This document shows, in pieces, positions 37,682-46,345 of a stretch of DNA of 64,000 nt; within the stretch, counting starts at the first letter, position 1, and the number at the start of each line of letters is the position of its first letter. The stretch comes from Paraburkholderia metrosideri (GTDB taxonomy: Bacteria; Pseudomonadota; Gammaproteobacteria; Burkholderiales; Burkholderiaceae). The notes beneath the pieces were generated by a model. It had not been told where the DNA came from. It saw nothing but the letters and a program-made list of their open reading frames with translations, and searched no databases. The position numbers were made by a program, and so were the translations under genes. The DNA lies in NCBI RefSeq assembly GCF_904848625.1, contig NZ_CAJHCP010000002.1, positions 62,001 to 126,000 on the forward strand, written 5' to 3'.

Positions 37682-38767
37682 ATGCTGGGTTTCGATGTCT
37701 CCACGGCCAGAAAGGTCTGGACCGCGTTTTTGATCGCGCTGCTGTTCTTTGTCATCTATATCGCGTCATCCACGGTGCTGGTGGTGGTGTTCGCGGTGTT
37801 CTTCAGTTATCTGATCTACCCGATGGTTGAACTGGTCGATCGCGTACGGCCGCGCCGGGTACCGCGCGTTGCGTCGATCGCGTTCGTGTTCATCGTGGTG
37901 GTCGCCGTGATCGCCGTGGTCGGCTCGCTGTTCGGCGTGCAGTTGCAGGATCAGGCCACGCATCTGTTCGCGCAATTGCCCGCGCTGATGAAGTCCGATG
38001 TACAGAATCGCATTCCACTGCCACATTTTCTTGAGCCGCTGCGCGAACGGATCATCGATTTCGTCAACAGCCAGATCGAGACCGGTTCCGACAAGGCCGT
38101 GCCGATGGCGCGTAGCGTCGGCCTCGGCGTGGTCCATGCGGCCAGCAATCTGATCTACCTCGTGCTGATTCCGATTTTGAGCTTCCTGCTGATCAAGGAA
38201 GGTCCGCAGATGCGCGACTCGCTTCTCGATCTGCTGAACGATCGGCATCGCACGCTGTGGGCTGAGATCGTTACCGATCTGAATGTGCTGCTGTCGAAAT
38301 ACGTGCGGGCGTTGCTGTTTTTATCGCTTGCTACGCTGATTTGCTATGGCGTGGCGTTCTCGCTGCTCGGCGTGCCTTACGCGTTTTTGCTCGCGGTGAG
38401 CGCGGGCTTGCTGGAGTTCGTGCCGTTCGCCGGGCCGCTCGGCGCGGTCGCGATCACGCTGGTTGTCGCGGTGTTTAGCGGGTATCCGCACCTGCTATGG
38501 CTGGTGATTTTTATCGGGCTGTACCGGCTGTTTCAGGACTATGTGCTCAATCCGTATCTGATGAGCGAGGGCGTGGAGGTCAGTCCGTTTCTCGTCATTG
38601 TCGGATTGCTGGCGGGCGATCAGCTAGGCGGCGTCGCGGGGATTTTCCTGGCCGTGCCGGTGATTGCGATGCTGAAGATCGTGATTGGTCGAGCGAGGGT
38701 GTTTTATGCGGCTTCGCACGCGCAAGGCGAAGCCGCGCGCAAGGCGCTGACCGGGAAAACCGATTGA
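37682..38767 (+). CDS. AI-2E family transporter (PerM-like)
   Basis: A protein of about 361 residues with seven to eight membrane helices. The frame is open from 37628, but MLGFDVSTARKVWTAFLIAL at 37682 follows AGGAAGG and is preferred. The family motif region EFVPFAGPLGAVAITLVVAV and the late RLFQDYVLNPYLMSEGVEVSPFLVIVGLLAGDQLGGVAGIFLAVPVIA are present. The cytoplasmic or periplasmic loop at about residues 90-170 is typical. Members export varied solutes, and autoinducer-2 export is shown only for some. Confidence 0.93.
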   Translation: MLGFDVSTARKVWTAFLIALLFFVIYIASSTVLVVVFAVFFSYLIYPMVELVDRVRPRRVPRVASIAFVFIVVVAVIAVVGSLFGVQLQDQATHLFAQLPALMKSDVQNRIPLPHFLEPLRERIIDFVNSQIETGSDKAVPMARSVGLGVVHAASNLIYLVLIPILSFLLIKEGPQMRDSLLDLLNDRHRTLWAEIVTDLNVLLSKYVRALLFLSLATLICYGVAFSLLGVPYAFLLAVSAGLLEFVPFAGPLGAVAITLVVAVFSGYPHLLWLVIFIGLYRLFQDYVLNPYLMSEGVEVSPFLVIVGLLAGDQLGGVAGIFLAVPVIAMLKIVIGRARVFYAASHAQGEAARKALTGKTD

Positions 38768-38882
38768 TATCGCGAGCTTTCTTTTGAAGGGTGCGCAGCG
38801 GGTTGCGCGCCTTTCGAGGACAGTGGGCCGGTTCGCCGCGCTGGCCGTTTCGTCGTGATCACGCGAGCGTATTGCCACTCGC

Positions 38883-40136
38883 TCAGCCTTCTACCGCCTT
38901 GCCTTGCAATCCCGCCGTCGAGGGCGAGTCGCCTTGCGCGCCTCGCACGCGGGATACCCACAGCACGCCCACCATCGCGACGGCCACCGCGACCCATCCC
39001 ACGGTGCCGTATCCGACGATCTGGCCGGTCGGCGAACTGCCCAGCACCAGGCCGCCGATCCACGCGCCGCAACCCGTGCCCAAAGCCTGCAACGCGCTGT
39101 TCGCGCTGAGAAAGGCGCCGCGCCGGGCGGGTTCGGGAACCGTGGTCAGCAGCGCCTGCATCGGCACCATCCGTCCGGACATCAGCACCATGAAGAACGG
39201 AAAGAACATGACGAGCCCATAGAACGGCAGATCCGGCAGATGCGTGACGAACAGTACCGGCAGGAACGACAGTACCGCGGCGATCCGGAACACGCGCCGC
39301 GTGCCGTACCGGTCGGCGAGTTTGCCGACCCGGCGCGCGGTGAAGAACGTCGCCGCGCCACCGGCCATATACAACCACGACAACTGCTGAGGCGCGACGC
39401 CATGATTGGCGACCAGCACCGGCGAAATGAACGGAATCACCAGCATGTGCGCGATCATCATCATGAATGTGAGCGCAAACGCGTTCAGATGACGCGGGTT
39501 GCTCAACAGTCGCCACAAGTCAGGCAACACCTCGCCGAGCGGCGGTTGACGACGCTTCAGATGCTCGGCCAGCGACGGCACCAGCTTCCACCCGCCCAGC
39601 CAGATCAGTAGCGACAGCGCGACCAGCAGGTAGAACGGCGCGGCCCAGTTGAAGTGCGCGCCAAGCATCACGCCGGCCGGCACGCCCGCGATCGCCGCGA
39701 GCGAGAAGGCGGTCATGATCGTGCCGGTGGCGGCACCGCGTCGCTGGACCGGAATCACGTCGCCGACAATCGCCATGATCACCGAGCCGAGTACACCGCC
39801 CGTGATGCCCGCGAAGGCTCGCGCGGCAAGCAGCAAATGGAAGCTATGCGCGAGCGCGCACGCGAGGTTCGACAGCGCGAACAGCGCGTAGACGCACAGC
39901 AGCAGCCGGCGCCGGTCGAAGCGGTCAATATAGGTGGCCGCAAACAGTCCCGACAGTCCCGAGCACCATGAATACGCGGATACCGCCGTCGCAAATGCGG
40001 CCGGTGTGATGCTGAACGCGTGCATGATCTGCGGGCCGAGCGGCATCATCACCATGAAGTCCATGATGATGGTGAACTGCGTCAGCGCGAGCAGCCACAG
40101 TAAGCGGCGCTCGTGCTTTGAGCTGATTGAATACAT
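38883..40136 (-). CDS. MFS transporter (DHA1-like), possible siderophore or drug exporter
   Basis: A 417-residue, twelve-helix carrier. The family A-like motif between helices 2 and 3 reads GLFAATYIDRFDRRRLLL, and helix 5 has AGVPAGVMLG. It is the third gene of a leftward set after a PadR-type regulator and a siderophore-interacting reductase, 165 bases downstream of the latter. In that setting export or import of a metal chelate is plausible, but only family membership is visible in the sequence. Its C terminus is short and polar. Confidence 0.88.
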   Translation of the reverse strand: MYSISSKHERRLLWLLALTQFTIIMDFMVMMPLGPQIMHAFSITPAAFATAVSAYSWCSGLSGLFAATYIDRFDRRRLLLCVYALFALSNLACALAHSFHLLLAARAFAGITGGVLGSVIMAIVGDVIPVQRRGAATGTIMTAFSLAAIAGVPAGVMLGAHFNWAAPFYLLVALSLLIWLGGWKLVPSLAEHLKRRQPPLGEVLPDLWRLLSNPRHLNAFALTFMMMIAHMLVIPFISPVLVANHGVAPQQLSWLYMAGGAATFFTARRVGKLADRYGTRRVFRIAAVLSFLPVLFVTHLPDLPFYGLVMFFPFFMVLMSGRMVPMQALLTTVPEPARRGAFLSANSALQALGTGCGAWIGGLVLGSSPTGQIVGYGTVGWVAVAVAMVGVLWVSRVRGAQGDSPSTAGLQGKAVEG

Positions 40137-40301
40137 CGGTCGAACCTCGTTGTTGTTGTAGTTGTTTGCAGCGGTTTGTTCTTGCGACAGTCAGGCGATG
40201 AAGCACCGCCGCCGTGACTCGAGCAGACGGTGCCGGTTGCCGCGTTCAGTTGGACCGATGCGATCCCGGCGAGTCCAGCCAATCCGAACGTGCGCGAACG
40301 C

Positions 40302-41126
40302 TCAATCGTCGAGCGATTCGTGGACCGCTTCCGCGCCCTGTTTCCAGTAGCTCGACGCGCGAATCCGCGATTTCTCGACGCCACGTTCCGTGCACAGATG
40401 CTGACGCACCGCGCGGATCGTAGCGGATTCGCCTGCGGCCCACACGTAGCCTTCGCCATCCTTCGGCAAATACGTATCGCGGACCGCTCGCAACAGCGCT
40501 TCGCCGCGTGGACCGGCGCCGCTGCGGTAGCACCAGACCAGATGCAGTTCGGCCTGCGTGCTGAATTCGATCTGCGCTGACGGGTCGGCTACTTCGATCA
40601 CCACGGCGACACGCTTGCCGGCCGGCATTTCTTCAAGGCGGCGAGCGATTGCCGGCAGCGCGGTATCGTCGCCGATCAGCAGGTGCCAGTCAAAGCCGGT
40701 CGGCACCACGAACGAGCCGCGCGGGCCGCCGACGCCCAGGTACTGGCCGACTTTCGCCTGCGCCGCCCAGCTTGCCGCGGGGCCGGCTTCATGCATCGCG
40801 AACTCGATGTCGAGCTCACGTGCTTCGCGGTCGTAGCGGCGCGGGGTGAAATCGCGCGCGGTGGGGCGCTGGCCTTCAGCGAAGATCGGGCCGTTGGGAC
40901 CAGCTTCCGGCAGTGCCGGTTTGTCCGTGCCGGGTTCGGGGAAGAACACCTTGATGTGATCGTCGAACGACGCGGAGACGAAGTCGTGCAGATCGTCGCC
41001 GGTGAACGTGACGCGGATCAGATGCGGGGTCAATGCCCGGACCTGCTTGACCTGCAACAGACGGAATTTCAGCGGATGCCGCACGCGTTGCACGGTCAGA
41101 TCGGCTTGATGGTCATTGCTCTGCAT
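40302..41126 (-). CDS. Siderophore-interacting protein, ferric-chelate reductase of NfeF/YqjH type
   Basis: A 274-residue flavoprotein of the ViuB/SIP family. The FAD-binding part (HLIRVTFTGDDLHDF, then FTPRRYDREARELDIEFAMHE and GPAASWAAQAKVGQYLGVGGPRGS) is followed by the SIP C-terminal domain with WHLLIGDDTALPAIARRLEEMPAG and GYVWAAGESATIRAVR. It reduces iron in ferric siderophores with NAD(P)H. The start MQSNDHQ at 41126 is preferred over an upstream open frame that runs through two hairpins. It is directly downstream of a PadR regulator of YqjI type, the arrangement known from E. coli, where the two genes are divergent. Confidence 0.92.
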   Translation of the reverse strand: MQSNDHQADLTVQRVRHPLKFRLLQVKQVRALTPHLIRVTFTGDDLHDFVSASFDDHIKVFFPEPGTDKPALPEAGPNGPIFAEGQRPTARDFTPRRYDREARELDIEFAMHEAGPAASWAAQAKVGQYLGVGGPRGSFVVPTGFDWHLLIGDDTALPAIARRLEEMPAGKRVAVVIEVADPSAQIEFSTQAELHLVWCYRSGAGPRGEALLRAVRDTYLPKDGEGYVWAAGESATIRAVRQHLCTERGVEKSRIRASSYWKQGAEAVHESLDD

Positions 41127-41148
41127 GAGGGTGTTGCTCCTGTTTCGG

Positions 41149-41266
41149 CCGGAGTCAGTGCACAGCGCCGACTCCGGTCTCATGAAAAATAGTTGCGGTG
41201 ATGGGGCTTTACTTAGCTGCCGTTCGGAGTGCGCGGATTCGCGCATGACTCCGGTCCCACGAAAAA
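41149..41266. repeat. Pair of related hairpins in the regulator-reductase gap
   Basis: Hairpin 1 is CCGGAGTC (41149-41156) with GACTCCGG (41170-41177). Hairpin 2 is CGGAGT (41225-41230) with ACTCCG (41248-41253) plus an inner GCGCG/CGCGC stem. Each is followed by the same 20-base tail, gactccggtctcatgaaaaa at 41170-41189 and gactccggtcccacgaaaaa at 41247-41266 (18 of 20 identical, 77 bases apart). They fill the 209-base gap between the regulator and the reductase. Confidence 0.75.
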
Positions 41267-41335
41267 CTTTCTACTGATGCCTGCGCGCGCTCTGTCCATT
41301 CGGCGCGGGCGCATCTGCAAGACGTCCCGCATCAG

Positions 41336-42349
41336 TCAGGCCGTAGGCTCGCCGCCGTGGTTGCTGGCGTCTTCGTCACCCGATGGGCTTTCGGCTTCGA
41401 TTTCCCTCGCTGCCCGCAGCAGAATTTCGGCGATGCGGCGTTGTTCGGCGGCCGGCGCGCTATCACGGCGCAGCAGCGCGCGCTTCAGCGTGCGGCGTGC
41501 CTCGTTCAGTTCGGGAGCCCAGCCGCCTTCACTGATATCGGCGGGTTCTTCGCCTGCGAACGCGCGGCGTACCGAATCCATCTTGCGTGCGATATGCGTC
41601 AGCCGGGCAAGCATCAGTTCGACGCGCTCGCGGTTGGCGGCCAGATACTCGCGCCCCGCGTCTGCCAGTTCGTAGCGCTTGCGGTTGCCTTCGAGTTGCA
41701 CGGTCACGTAGCCCAGCTCTTCCAGATAGGTGAGCGCGGGATAGACCATGCCCGGACTCGGGCTGTAGAAGCCGTTCGAGCGCGTTTCGAGCGCCTTGAT
41801 CAGCTCGTAGCCGTGGCTGGGCTGGGCGTCGATCAGGGACATCAGCAGCAGTTGCAGATCGTCGGAGCTGAATTTGCGGCCGCGCGGAAAGCCGTCGCCA
41901 TCGCCGCCGAAGCCACCGGGGCCACCGCCGAAGCGTCCGCCGCGTCCGCCGCCGTGCGGATCATGCTGACGTCCGCCTGCATGCCACATTCCGTGCGGAA
42001 AGCGGTCATCGCTACGGCGTTCGTCGCGTTGTCCGCGTGATTCTGACTGGAATTCGCGACGGATATCCCGCCCGAGGCCGTCCCGTTCGAACTCACGTCG
42101 ACCATGACGATGCAATTCATGGCCGGCAAAGTCATGTGGTTCGGCCCGGCGCTGTTCTTCGCCGTAGAAGGCTTGTGGATTGCCATGTCCGCCGTGACGG
42201 CGTCCGAAGCCCGCGTCGCGGGCTTCGCTGCGGTGGGCTTGTTGACGGATAAGCGCATGCCAGAGAGCGTGGAGGGACCCGCGAGCTTCGCTTGAGGAGA
42301 AACTGTCGTCCGCGCTACGCGGACGGGGAAAACGATGGTGATGACGCAT
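41336..42349 (-). CDS. PadR-family metal-responsive repressor with His-rich N domain (NfeR/YqjI type)
   Basis: A 337-residue protein. Residues about 1-155 are rich in His, Arg, Gly and Asp (for example MRHHHRFPRPRSADD, HGGHGN, FPHGMWHAGGRQHDPHGGGR), a probable metal-binding region much longer than that of E. coli YqjI. Residues about 160-240 form the PadR winged helix (LLLMSLIDAQPSHGYELIKALETRSNGFYSPSPGMVYPALTYLEELGYVTV), then a helical dimerisation tail. The ATG at 42349 has GGGAG at seven bases. In E. coli YqjI nickel relieves repression of yqjI and of the reductase yqjH. The same logic is likely here through the palindrome at 42380. Confidence 0.92.
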   Translation of the reverse strand: MRHHHRFPRPRSADDSFSSSEARGSLHALWHALIRQQAHRSEARDAGFGRRHGGHGNPQAFYGEEQRRAEPHDFAGHELHRHGRREFERDGLGRDIRREFQSESRGQRDERRSDDRFPHGMWHAGGRQHDPHGGGRGGRFGGGPGGFGGDGDGFPRGRKFSSDDLQLLLMSLIDAQPSHGYELIKALETRSNGFYSPSPGMVYPALTYLEELGYVTVQLEGNRKRYELADAGREYLAANRERVELMLARLTHIARKMDSVRRAFAGEEPADISEGGWAPELNEARRTLKRALLRRDSAPAAEQRRIAEILLRAAREIEAESPSGDEDASNHGGEPTA

Positions 42350-42379
42350 CTGGATACTCCCATGAGTGTCTTACGATGT

Positions 42380-42403
42380 ATCTTAAGATATATATCTTAA
42401 GAT
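42380..42403. promoter_or_regulatory. Perfect 24-bp palindrome, operator of the PadR regulator
   Basis: Two copies of the self-complementary decamer ATCTTAAGAT (42380-42389 and 42394-42403) are joined by ATAT, so the whole 24 bases are one perfect palindrome with two nested palindromes. It starts 31 bases upstream of the regulator ATG and lies on its -10 and spacer. No second copy was found near the reductase, so the genes are probably co-transcribed. Confidence 0.85.
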
Positions 42404-42413
42404 GGTTTGTCAA
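42385..42413 (-). promoter_or_regulatory. Promoter of the PadR-reductase-MFS operon
   Basis: On the minus strand TTGACA (42413-42408) is a perfect -35 hexamer, and 17 bases further TATCTT (42390-42385) serves as the -10. The palindrome covers most of the spacer and the -10, so a bound repressor would block polymerase. Confidence 0.65.
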
Positions 42414-42867
42414 ATTACTTTTGCGGGATTTATGGGCGCACAACAAAGTCTGCGGGAAGCCACGAAGGGCGGTTCAGCGACAACAAAGTCTGCGGGAACG
42501 TGATTTTTGATTGTGCAACGCAAGATGTTTAACAGTGACAGATCAATCGATAGCCGGCGATTACCGCCCGAAGAAGTCGCGCTTCCACCGAGAGAATTGG
42601 TGTGAATACGAGTCGCATTGACTTTCCCGACGCTTCTCGATGGGGCGTCCAGAAACGCGCGCTGTCGAGGGGAGTTATTTCTGTCGGCCCAAAAAATCCT
42701 ACGAATTAAGGATGTTTTTGAGCCACTGATTTCAAGCTCGACCGCGCTATACGAATAAGCAGTCAGTCGTCGAAGCAGTGACCACAACTAACGGCGCTCA
42801 TGGCGGCAGATATGCAAAGAGGGCACGACACTCGTGCCTGGGACTAACAAACATGGTAGGTAAATCA
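42414..42867. other. Boundary segment between conserved and accessory DNA
   Basis: No gene is supported in this stretch. It opens with the 19-base direct repeats at 42440 and 42480. The rest is visibly less GC-rich than the left part of the window. Gene content changes here from conserved to orphan genes. Confidence 0.4.
42440..42498. repeat. 19-bp direct repeat at the left edge of the accessory region
   Basis: ACAACAAAGTCTGCGGGAA is present exactly at 42440-42458 and again at 42480-42498, 40 bases apart. It lies just past the promoter of the PadR operon, where recognisable conserved genes end. No further copy was noticed elsewhere in the window. Confidence 0.85.
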
Positions 42868-43530
42868 ATGAATGGCATCGAAATGTTCGACTTGAATCCC
42901 AATCTCATCGCCATGGGGCGGCTGGAGTTGCTCAAGTCGTTCGAATGCAGGCTCAAGCAATCAATCGGTCTGCGCGGCGACATGCCGGTGCTGACCTGCC
43001 CGGTTGCGGCAGTTGACGCAGATTGCTTTGAAATGAGGAACGGTGAAGCGAACTTCGGCTTCGGAACCATCCGGTTATCGTCTGGGCTAGTCCAGTCCAT
43101 TCGCGTGCAAGTAAACGACATACAGATTTACTGGCTCGCGGACATGACTGACCCGGAGGTCTGGGCTGCAATCGATATGTGGCGGCAAGCCAAGCGCGCA
43201 CCAATTCAGTTTGATGTGCGGGGCGAGCCGGGAGAAGCGGGGCACTCGTTGTTTATGAAAATGGGTGTGCCGCAAGGTACCTATCAAAACGAGCAATTTC
43301 GCAATGCGCCAATGCCGCCGGCTGAGCGCATCTGGAAGGAGATGGTCACACTAGCTGATAGCGGGATGCTCCAAAGTCAGGCGGAAACCGATATCGAGGG
43401 AATCCCTCTACGGCGAGTCTTCGTGAATGTGCTGTTCACGGAACGATTCAAGCCGTGCGTTGACGTCAGCAGTTTGACGGAGATGCCTGTGCGCGTAGAG
43501 CCGGTCTTCCGAAAGGTAATTTTTCACTGA
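42868..43530 (+). CDS. Hypothetical protein of the accessory region
   Basis: A protein of about 220 residues, starting MNGIEMFDLNPNLIAMGRLE, with no recognised domain. It is soluble, with alternating strands (FGFGTIRLSSGLVQSIRVQVNDIQIYWLADMTDP) and a late VPQGTYQNEQFRNAPMPPAER. The GTG at 42778 and ATG at 42853 are in frame, so the start is uncertain. GGTAGG lies about seven bases before 42868. Its composition is clearly protein-like and less GC-rich than the left part of the window. It may be a cargo gene of a mobile island. Confidence 0.6.
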   Translation: MNGIEMFDLNPNLIAMGRLELLKSFECRLKQSIGLRGDMPVLTCPVAAVDADCFEMRNGEANFGFGTIRLSSGLVQSIRVQVNDIQIYWLADMTDPEVWAAIDMWRQAKRAPIQFDVRGEPGEAGHSLFMKMGVPQGTYQNEQFRNAPMPPAERIWKEMVTLADSGMLQSQAETDIEGIPLRRVFVNVLFTERFKPCVDVSSLTEMPVRVEPVFRKVIFH

Positions 43531-43728
43531 GGCCGAGTCTCAACTTTCTCGATGCGCGGCCAGAGGTCGCGCATTTTTTGAGTTTCATTTGGTTTAGAGA
43601 CGCGACCGATTGCCATCCGATTAACGCACCTTAGCCTCTCACAGTAAGCCCGTAGGTACACCTAGATAAACGGACTGCTCTACGGGGTAGCGACGCGCGC
43701 CGCTTGTCTCAGTTCAAGCGAAGTTACA

Positions 43729-44061
43729 ATGCAAGAGAACGCCCATTTCATCACCTGCTTGTTGAGCGGAGCAACCCACGTTTCATACTCCTCGCTTGCC
43801 GCAAGCGGTCTTCAAACGACTAATCATGCAGCGCACCTCGCTGCCTTCATTGCGGAGCGCGCAAGGCGGACGGGCGGCCAACATGGAGCCGCTGATGTCA
43901 TAGCGTTCGTCGACAGGCTCGCACGGGACGAAGGACCAGAGACAGCACGCAACCTGCTTGACCTGGCTGCCAGATTCGGGGACTTCGACATCGTTGACTA
44001 TGAAGTCTACAAAGAGCTGCTAACGACATCGAGCTATGCGTCCGTATCGGCACCGCACTGA
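43729..44061 (+). CDS. Small hypothetical protein
   Basis: A 110-residue predicted helical protein: AHLAAFIAERARRTGGQHGAADVIAFVDRLARDEGPETARNLLDLAARFGDFDIVDYEVYKEL. The region from about residue 35 on looks like a real soluble domain, while the first 30 residues are less convincing. It has no recognised family and a poor ribosome binding site. Confidence 0.5.
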   Translation: MQENAHFITCLLSGATHVSYSSLAASGLQTTNHAAHLAAFIAERARRTGGQHGAADVIAFVDRLARDEGPETARNLLDLAARFGDFDIVDYEVYKELLTTSSYASVSAPH

Positions 44062-44221
44062 TTGATGAACTAGCCGAACCGCGCTCGCTGCAATGGGACC
44101 CAAGCGCCGCGCGAACGAATTCCGTGCTGACACATCGGTAGGCGCCATGGGACGATCCATCGCGGGAACGACGACGGATGCCGCAGTGGCATTGGGCGGT
44201 CTTCGGCGCTAGCGATAACGC

Positions 44222-44647
44222 ATGATCTGGGGTTCCTGCCTCGTCGGTGCTCATTGTGATAGCGTTGGCGAATCGAGCTTCAGCGACACTTGGCTTGGGC
44301 GAATCTTTATCACGGAGCAGAGACTGGCCAAAGACGTCGCCGTAGGACGCACCTTCAGCGTAGAGGTTGAGGCCGAGCATTACTATCCAGCGTTCTTTCT
44401 GGCAACCGAGGATCGACCGGAAGGATTTAGCGAAGGTCGTGCGGCGGCTGGATGGATTAACCGGCTGAAAAATCTGGCATTTCCTCACAGAGCCGAACGA
44501 GTCGCGTGGCGGTCTCACACCGCTTCAAGCACTTTCGCGCGGCGACGTGAAGCAGGTAACGCGCACTGCAGCGGCTGTCGTAGAACGCTCGCAGAAGCTT
44601 CAGAAAGGCAATGCGCCAGACACGCGGAAATCGTGAAGCTAATTTAG
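44222..44647 (+). CDS. Hypothetical ORF, possibly a decayed gene
   Basis: A 141-codon frame. Residues about 25-75 (GRIFITEQRLAKDVAVGRTFSVEVEAEHYYPAFFLATEDR) have normal protein composition, but the second half is Arg/Ser/His/Cys-rich and shadow-like. There is no ribosome binding site. I suspect a remnant that lost its frame near 44470. No homology is recognised. Confidence 0.35.
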   Translation: MIWGSCLVGAHCDSVGESSFSDTWLGRIFITEQRLAKDVAVGRTFSVEVEAEHYYPAFFLATEDRPEGFSEGRAAAGWINRLKNLAFPHRAERVAWRSHTASSTFARRREAGNAHCSGCRRTLAEASERQCARHAEIVKLI

Positions 44648-44826
44648 CAGATCTGGACCTTCGCTTGGACCATCCGGCGCTTTTGGTCGACCCGGCCATC
44701 AGTCTTGTGCTCAGCTTGTTCGTGGTGCGCATCAAGACGCAATATATAAACGAGGGCGTATTGTTTTGTTGGTCATCAAGCGCGGAGCACGAGAGTGAAC
44801 GAGCGAGCGCAGCTGAGGAGGGAGAG

Positions 44827-45015
44827 ATGTGCGCTGAAAACTACATCGACCTGAACATCGCTCTGAAGGCGATTCATAAGCTCGCCATGCGGGAGGGTGA
44901 TCTTGGGTACTAGTACTGGTACCAGATCGACAGGCTCTTGAAGCGGGCAGCCGGCATGCAATCAGAGATAGATTCGCAACAGGGAGCTGGAACGGTGCCG
45001 CGCGATTCTCGATAA
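44827..45015 (+). pseudogene. Small ORF of 62 codons interrupted by an in-frame TAG
   Basis: A strong ribosome binding site (GAGGAGGGAGAG) precedes the ATG at 44827. The frame reads MCAENYIDLNIALKAIHKLA and stops at TAG (44911-44913, codon 29). It then continues in the same frame as protein-like, amphipathic sequence (YWYQIDRLLKRAAGMQSEID) to TAA at 45013. Either the 28-residue product is real, or this is a recently interrupted small protein, or the TAG is read through. No family is recognised. Confidence 0.45.
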
Positions 45016-45191
45016 ATCGAAGTGAACTGGACAGGAAGCCGAGTCGGTGATCAAGGCGCGAGGATCATCCTCTCAGTTTTCTGCGCGAGAGATTCGATCG
45101 CCAACTTGTTAGCGCTTTCCCGATCTGTCCCGAGCTGGGGACTCGTGTTTCTGCGTGCGCGGTGTGACGGTCGGACCGCGGCTTGTGCTGA

Positions 45192-46133
45192 TTAACTTGA
45201 TTGTTTCAGCCACTCCCTCCCGGCCGGGACCGCTATTGCTTGACCTGTTTTGAAAGGAGCCTCTGCTCGGCAACGCTCCGAGAACCGGACAAAATTCTTG
45301 TCAGCCGATATGATTCGGTCTGCTTCAACCAGATGAGTGGCTAGCCTCGAGTCTCCGGGCGTTCCATCGGTGACCTTGTGCCACGCTTGGAGGAACTCGA
45401 AGGCGCCGCGCAGCCATTGTCGCGGCACGGACGCTGCGTCGAGTTCGTGCAGCCAGAGCTGATTCATCGAAGCGCGTGATGAGAGCATCGCCCAGACGTC
45501 GATCTCATTGTCTAGCCATTCTCGTACAGGGCTCGCATAAACTTCAAGTTCCAACCGAAAGAAATTAAGGCTTGGAGTACGCCAGTAATCGACGTGTTCA
45601 CCGTCCCACCCTGGAGTGTGTTCTGACGGCATGCCCGCGACAAGCTGCAGGTGAGTGTTGCCCATTGGCTTCTTGACGGTCGCTACCCGTTTCCGGATAG
45701 CGTATGACTCGTTCTTCGCAAGTTGCGCCTCGCGCTCACCACGAACGCTCTCGTCGGTAGTTTCGGGCTCTAGCCCTCTATGAGCACGATCCCAGAAACC
45801 GCCCAAACGTCGCACCCAGTCGTAACGTAACCGATTCACCTCGCCCATCTTCGGATTGAGGATCACCCACTCCGGACGGAGTCTGCAGATCTCAGCCTTT
45901 AGCTCCATGCATTCGCTGTAGATTTCCGGCATTAAGCGCTTCCAGTCGGATCGGGTGACAACCCGCAGCACCCGGCGGCGCGCAACAGCGTCAGGAATCT
46001 GCCTGACTTCGTCAACAATCGCCGGCGACACGATGACATCCACCCCAGAAGCACGAGCTGTACTTGCGAGATCATCGGCAGCCTGATGATCTGCGATGTA
46101 GCTCCAGATATTTGTGTCGAGGAAAACGCGCAT
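45192..46133 (-). CDS. PIN-domain protein, candidate ribonuclease
   Basis: A 313-residue protein with a PIN-type N terminus, MRVFLDTNIWSYIADHQAADD, whose Asp6 and Asn8 are the first acidic-site residues. VIVSPAIVDEVRQIP gives the conserved glutamate. Near the C terminus, HLVEADRIISADKNFVRF has the late aspartates. A helical insert of about 150 residues separates these parts, so it is longer than VapC toxins (about 130). No VapB-like antitoxin gene is adjacent. It is divergent from an Mrr-like nuclease gene, 212 bases away. Confidence 0.82.
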   Translation of the reverse strand: MRVFLDTNIWSYIADHQAADDLASTARASGVDVIVSPAIVDEVRQIPDAVARRRVLRVVTRSDWKRLMPEIYSECMELKAEICRLRPEWVILNPKMGEVNRLRYDWVRRLGGFWDRAHRGLEPETTDESVRGEREAQLAKNESYAIRKRVATVKKPMGNTHLQLVAGMPSEHTPGWDGEHVDYWRTPSLNFFRLELEVYASPVREWLDNEIDVWAMLSSRASMNQLWLHELDAASVPRQWLRGAFEFLQAWHKVTDGTPGDSRLATHLVEADRIISADKNFVRFSERCRAEAPFKTGQAIAVPAGREWLKQSS

Positions 46134-46345
46134 GATTTACGTATGAGACTGTGCCGAGAGCCCGAAGTATTTCGCAACTGGCTCCGGTCCGGTTGTCGAA
46201 CCGCGGACAACCTGCGCCGACTTGCCTGTAGGGACTTTTGTTTACGTGCGGATGAATCATACAACAGGGACGCCTTTGAATCGACCCGTCGACAAGTTCC
46301 CCAAACCAATTCAAAATTACAGAGTCGAACAACGGCATCCTCAAC

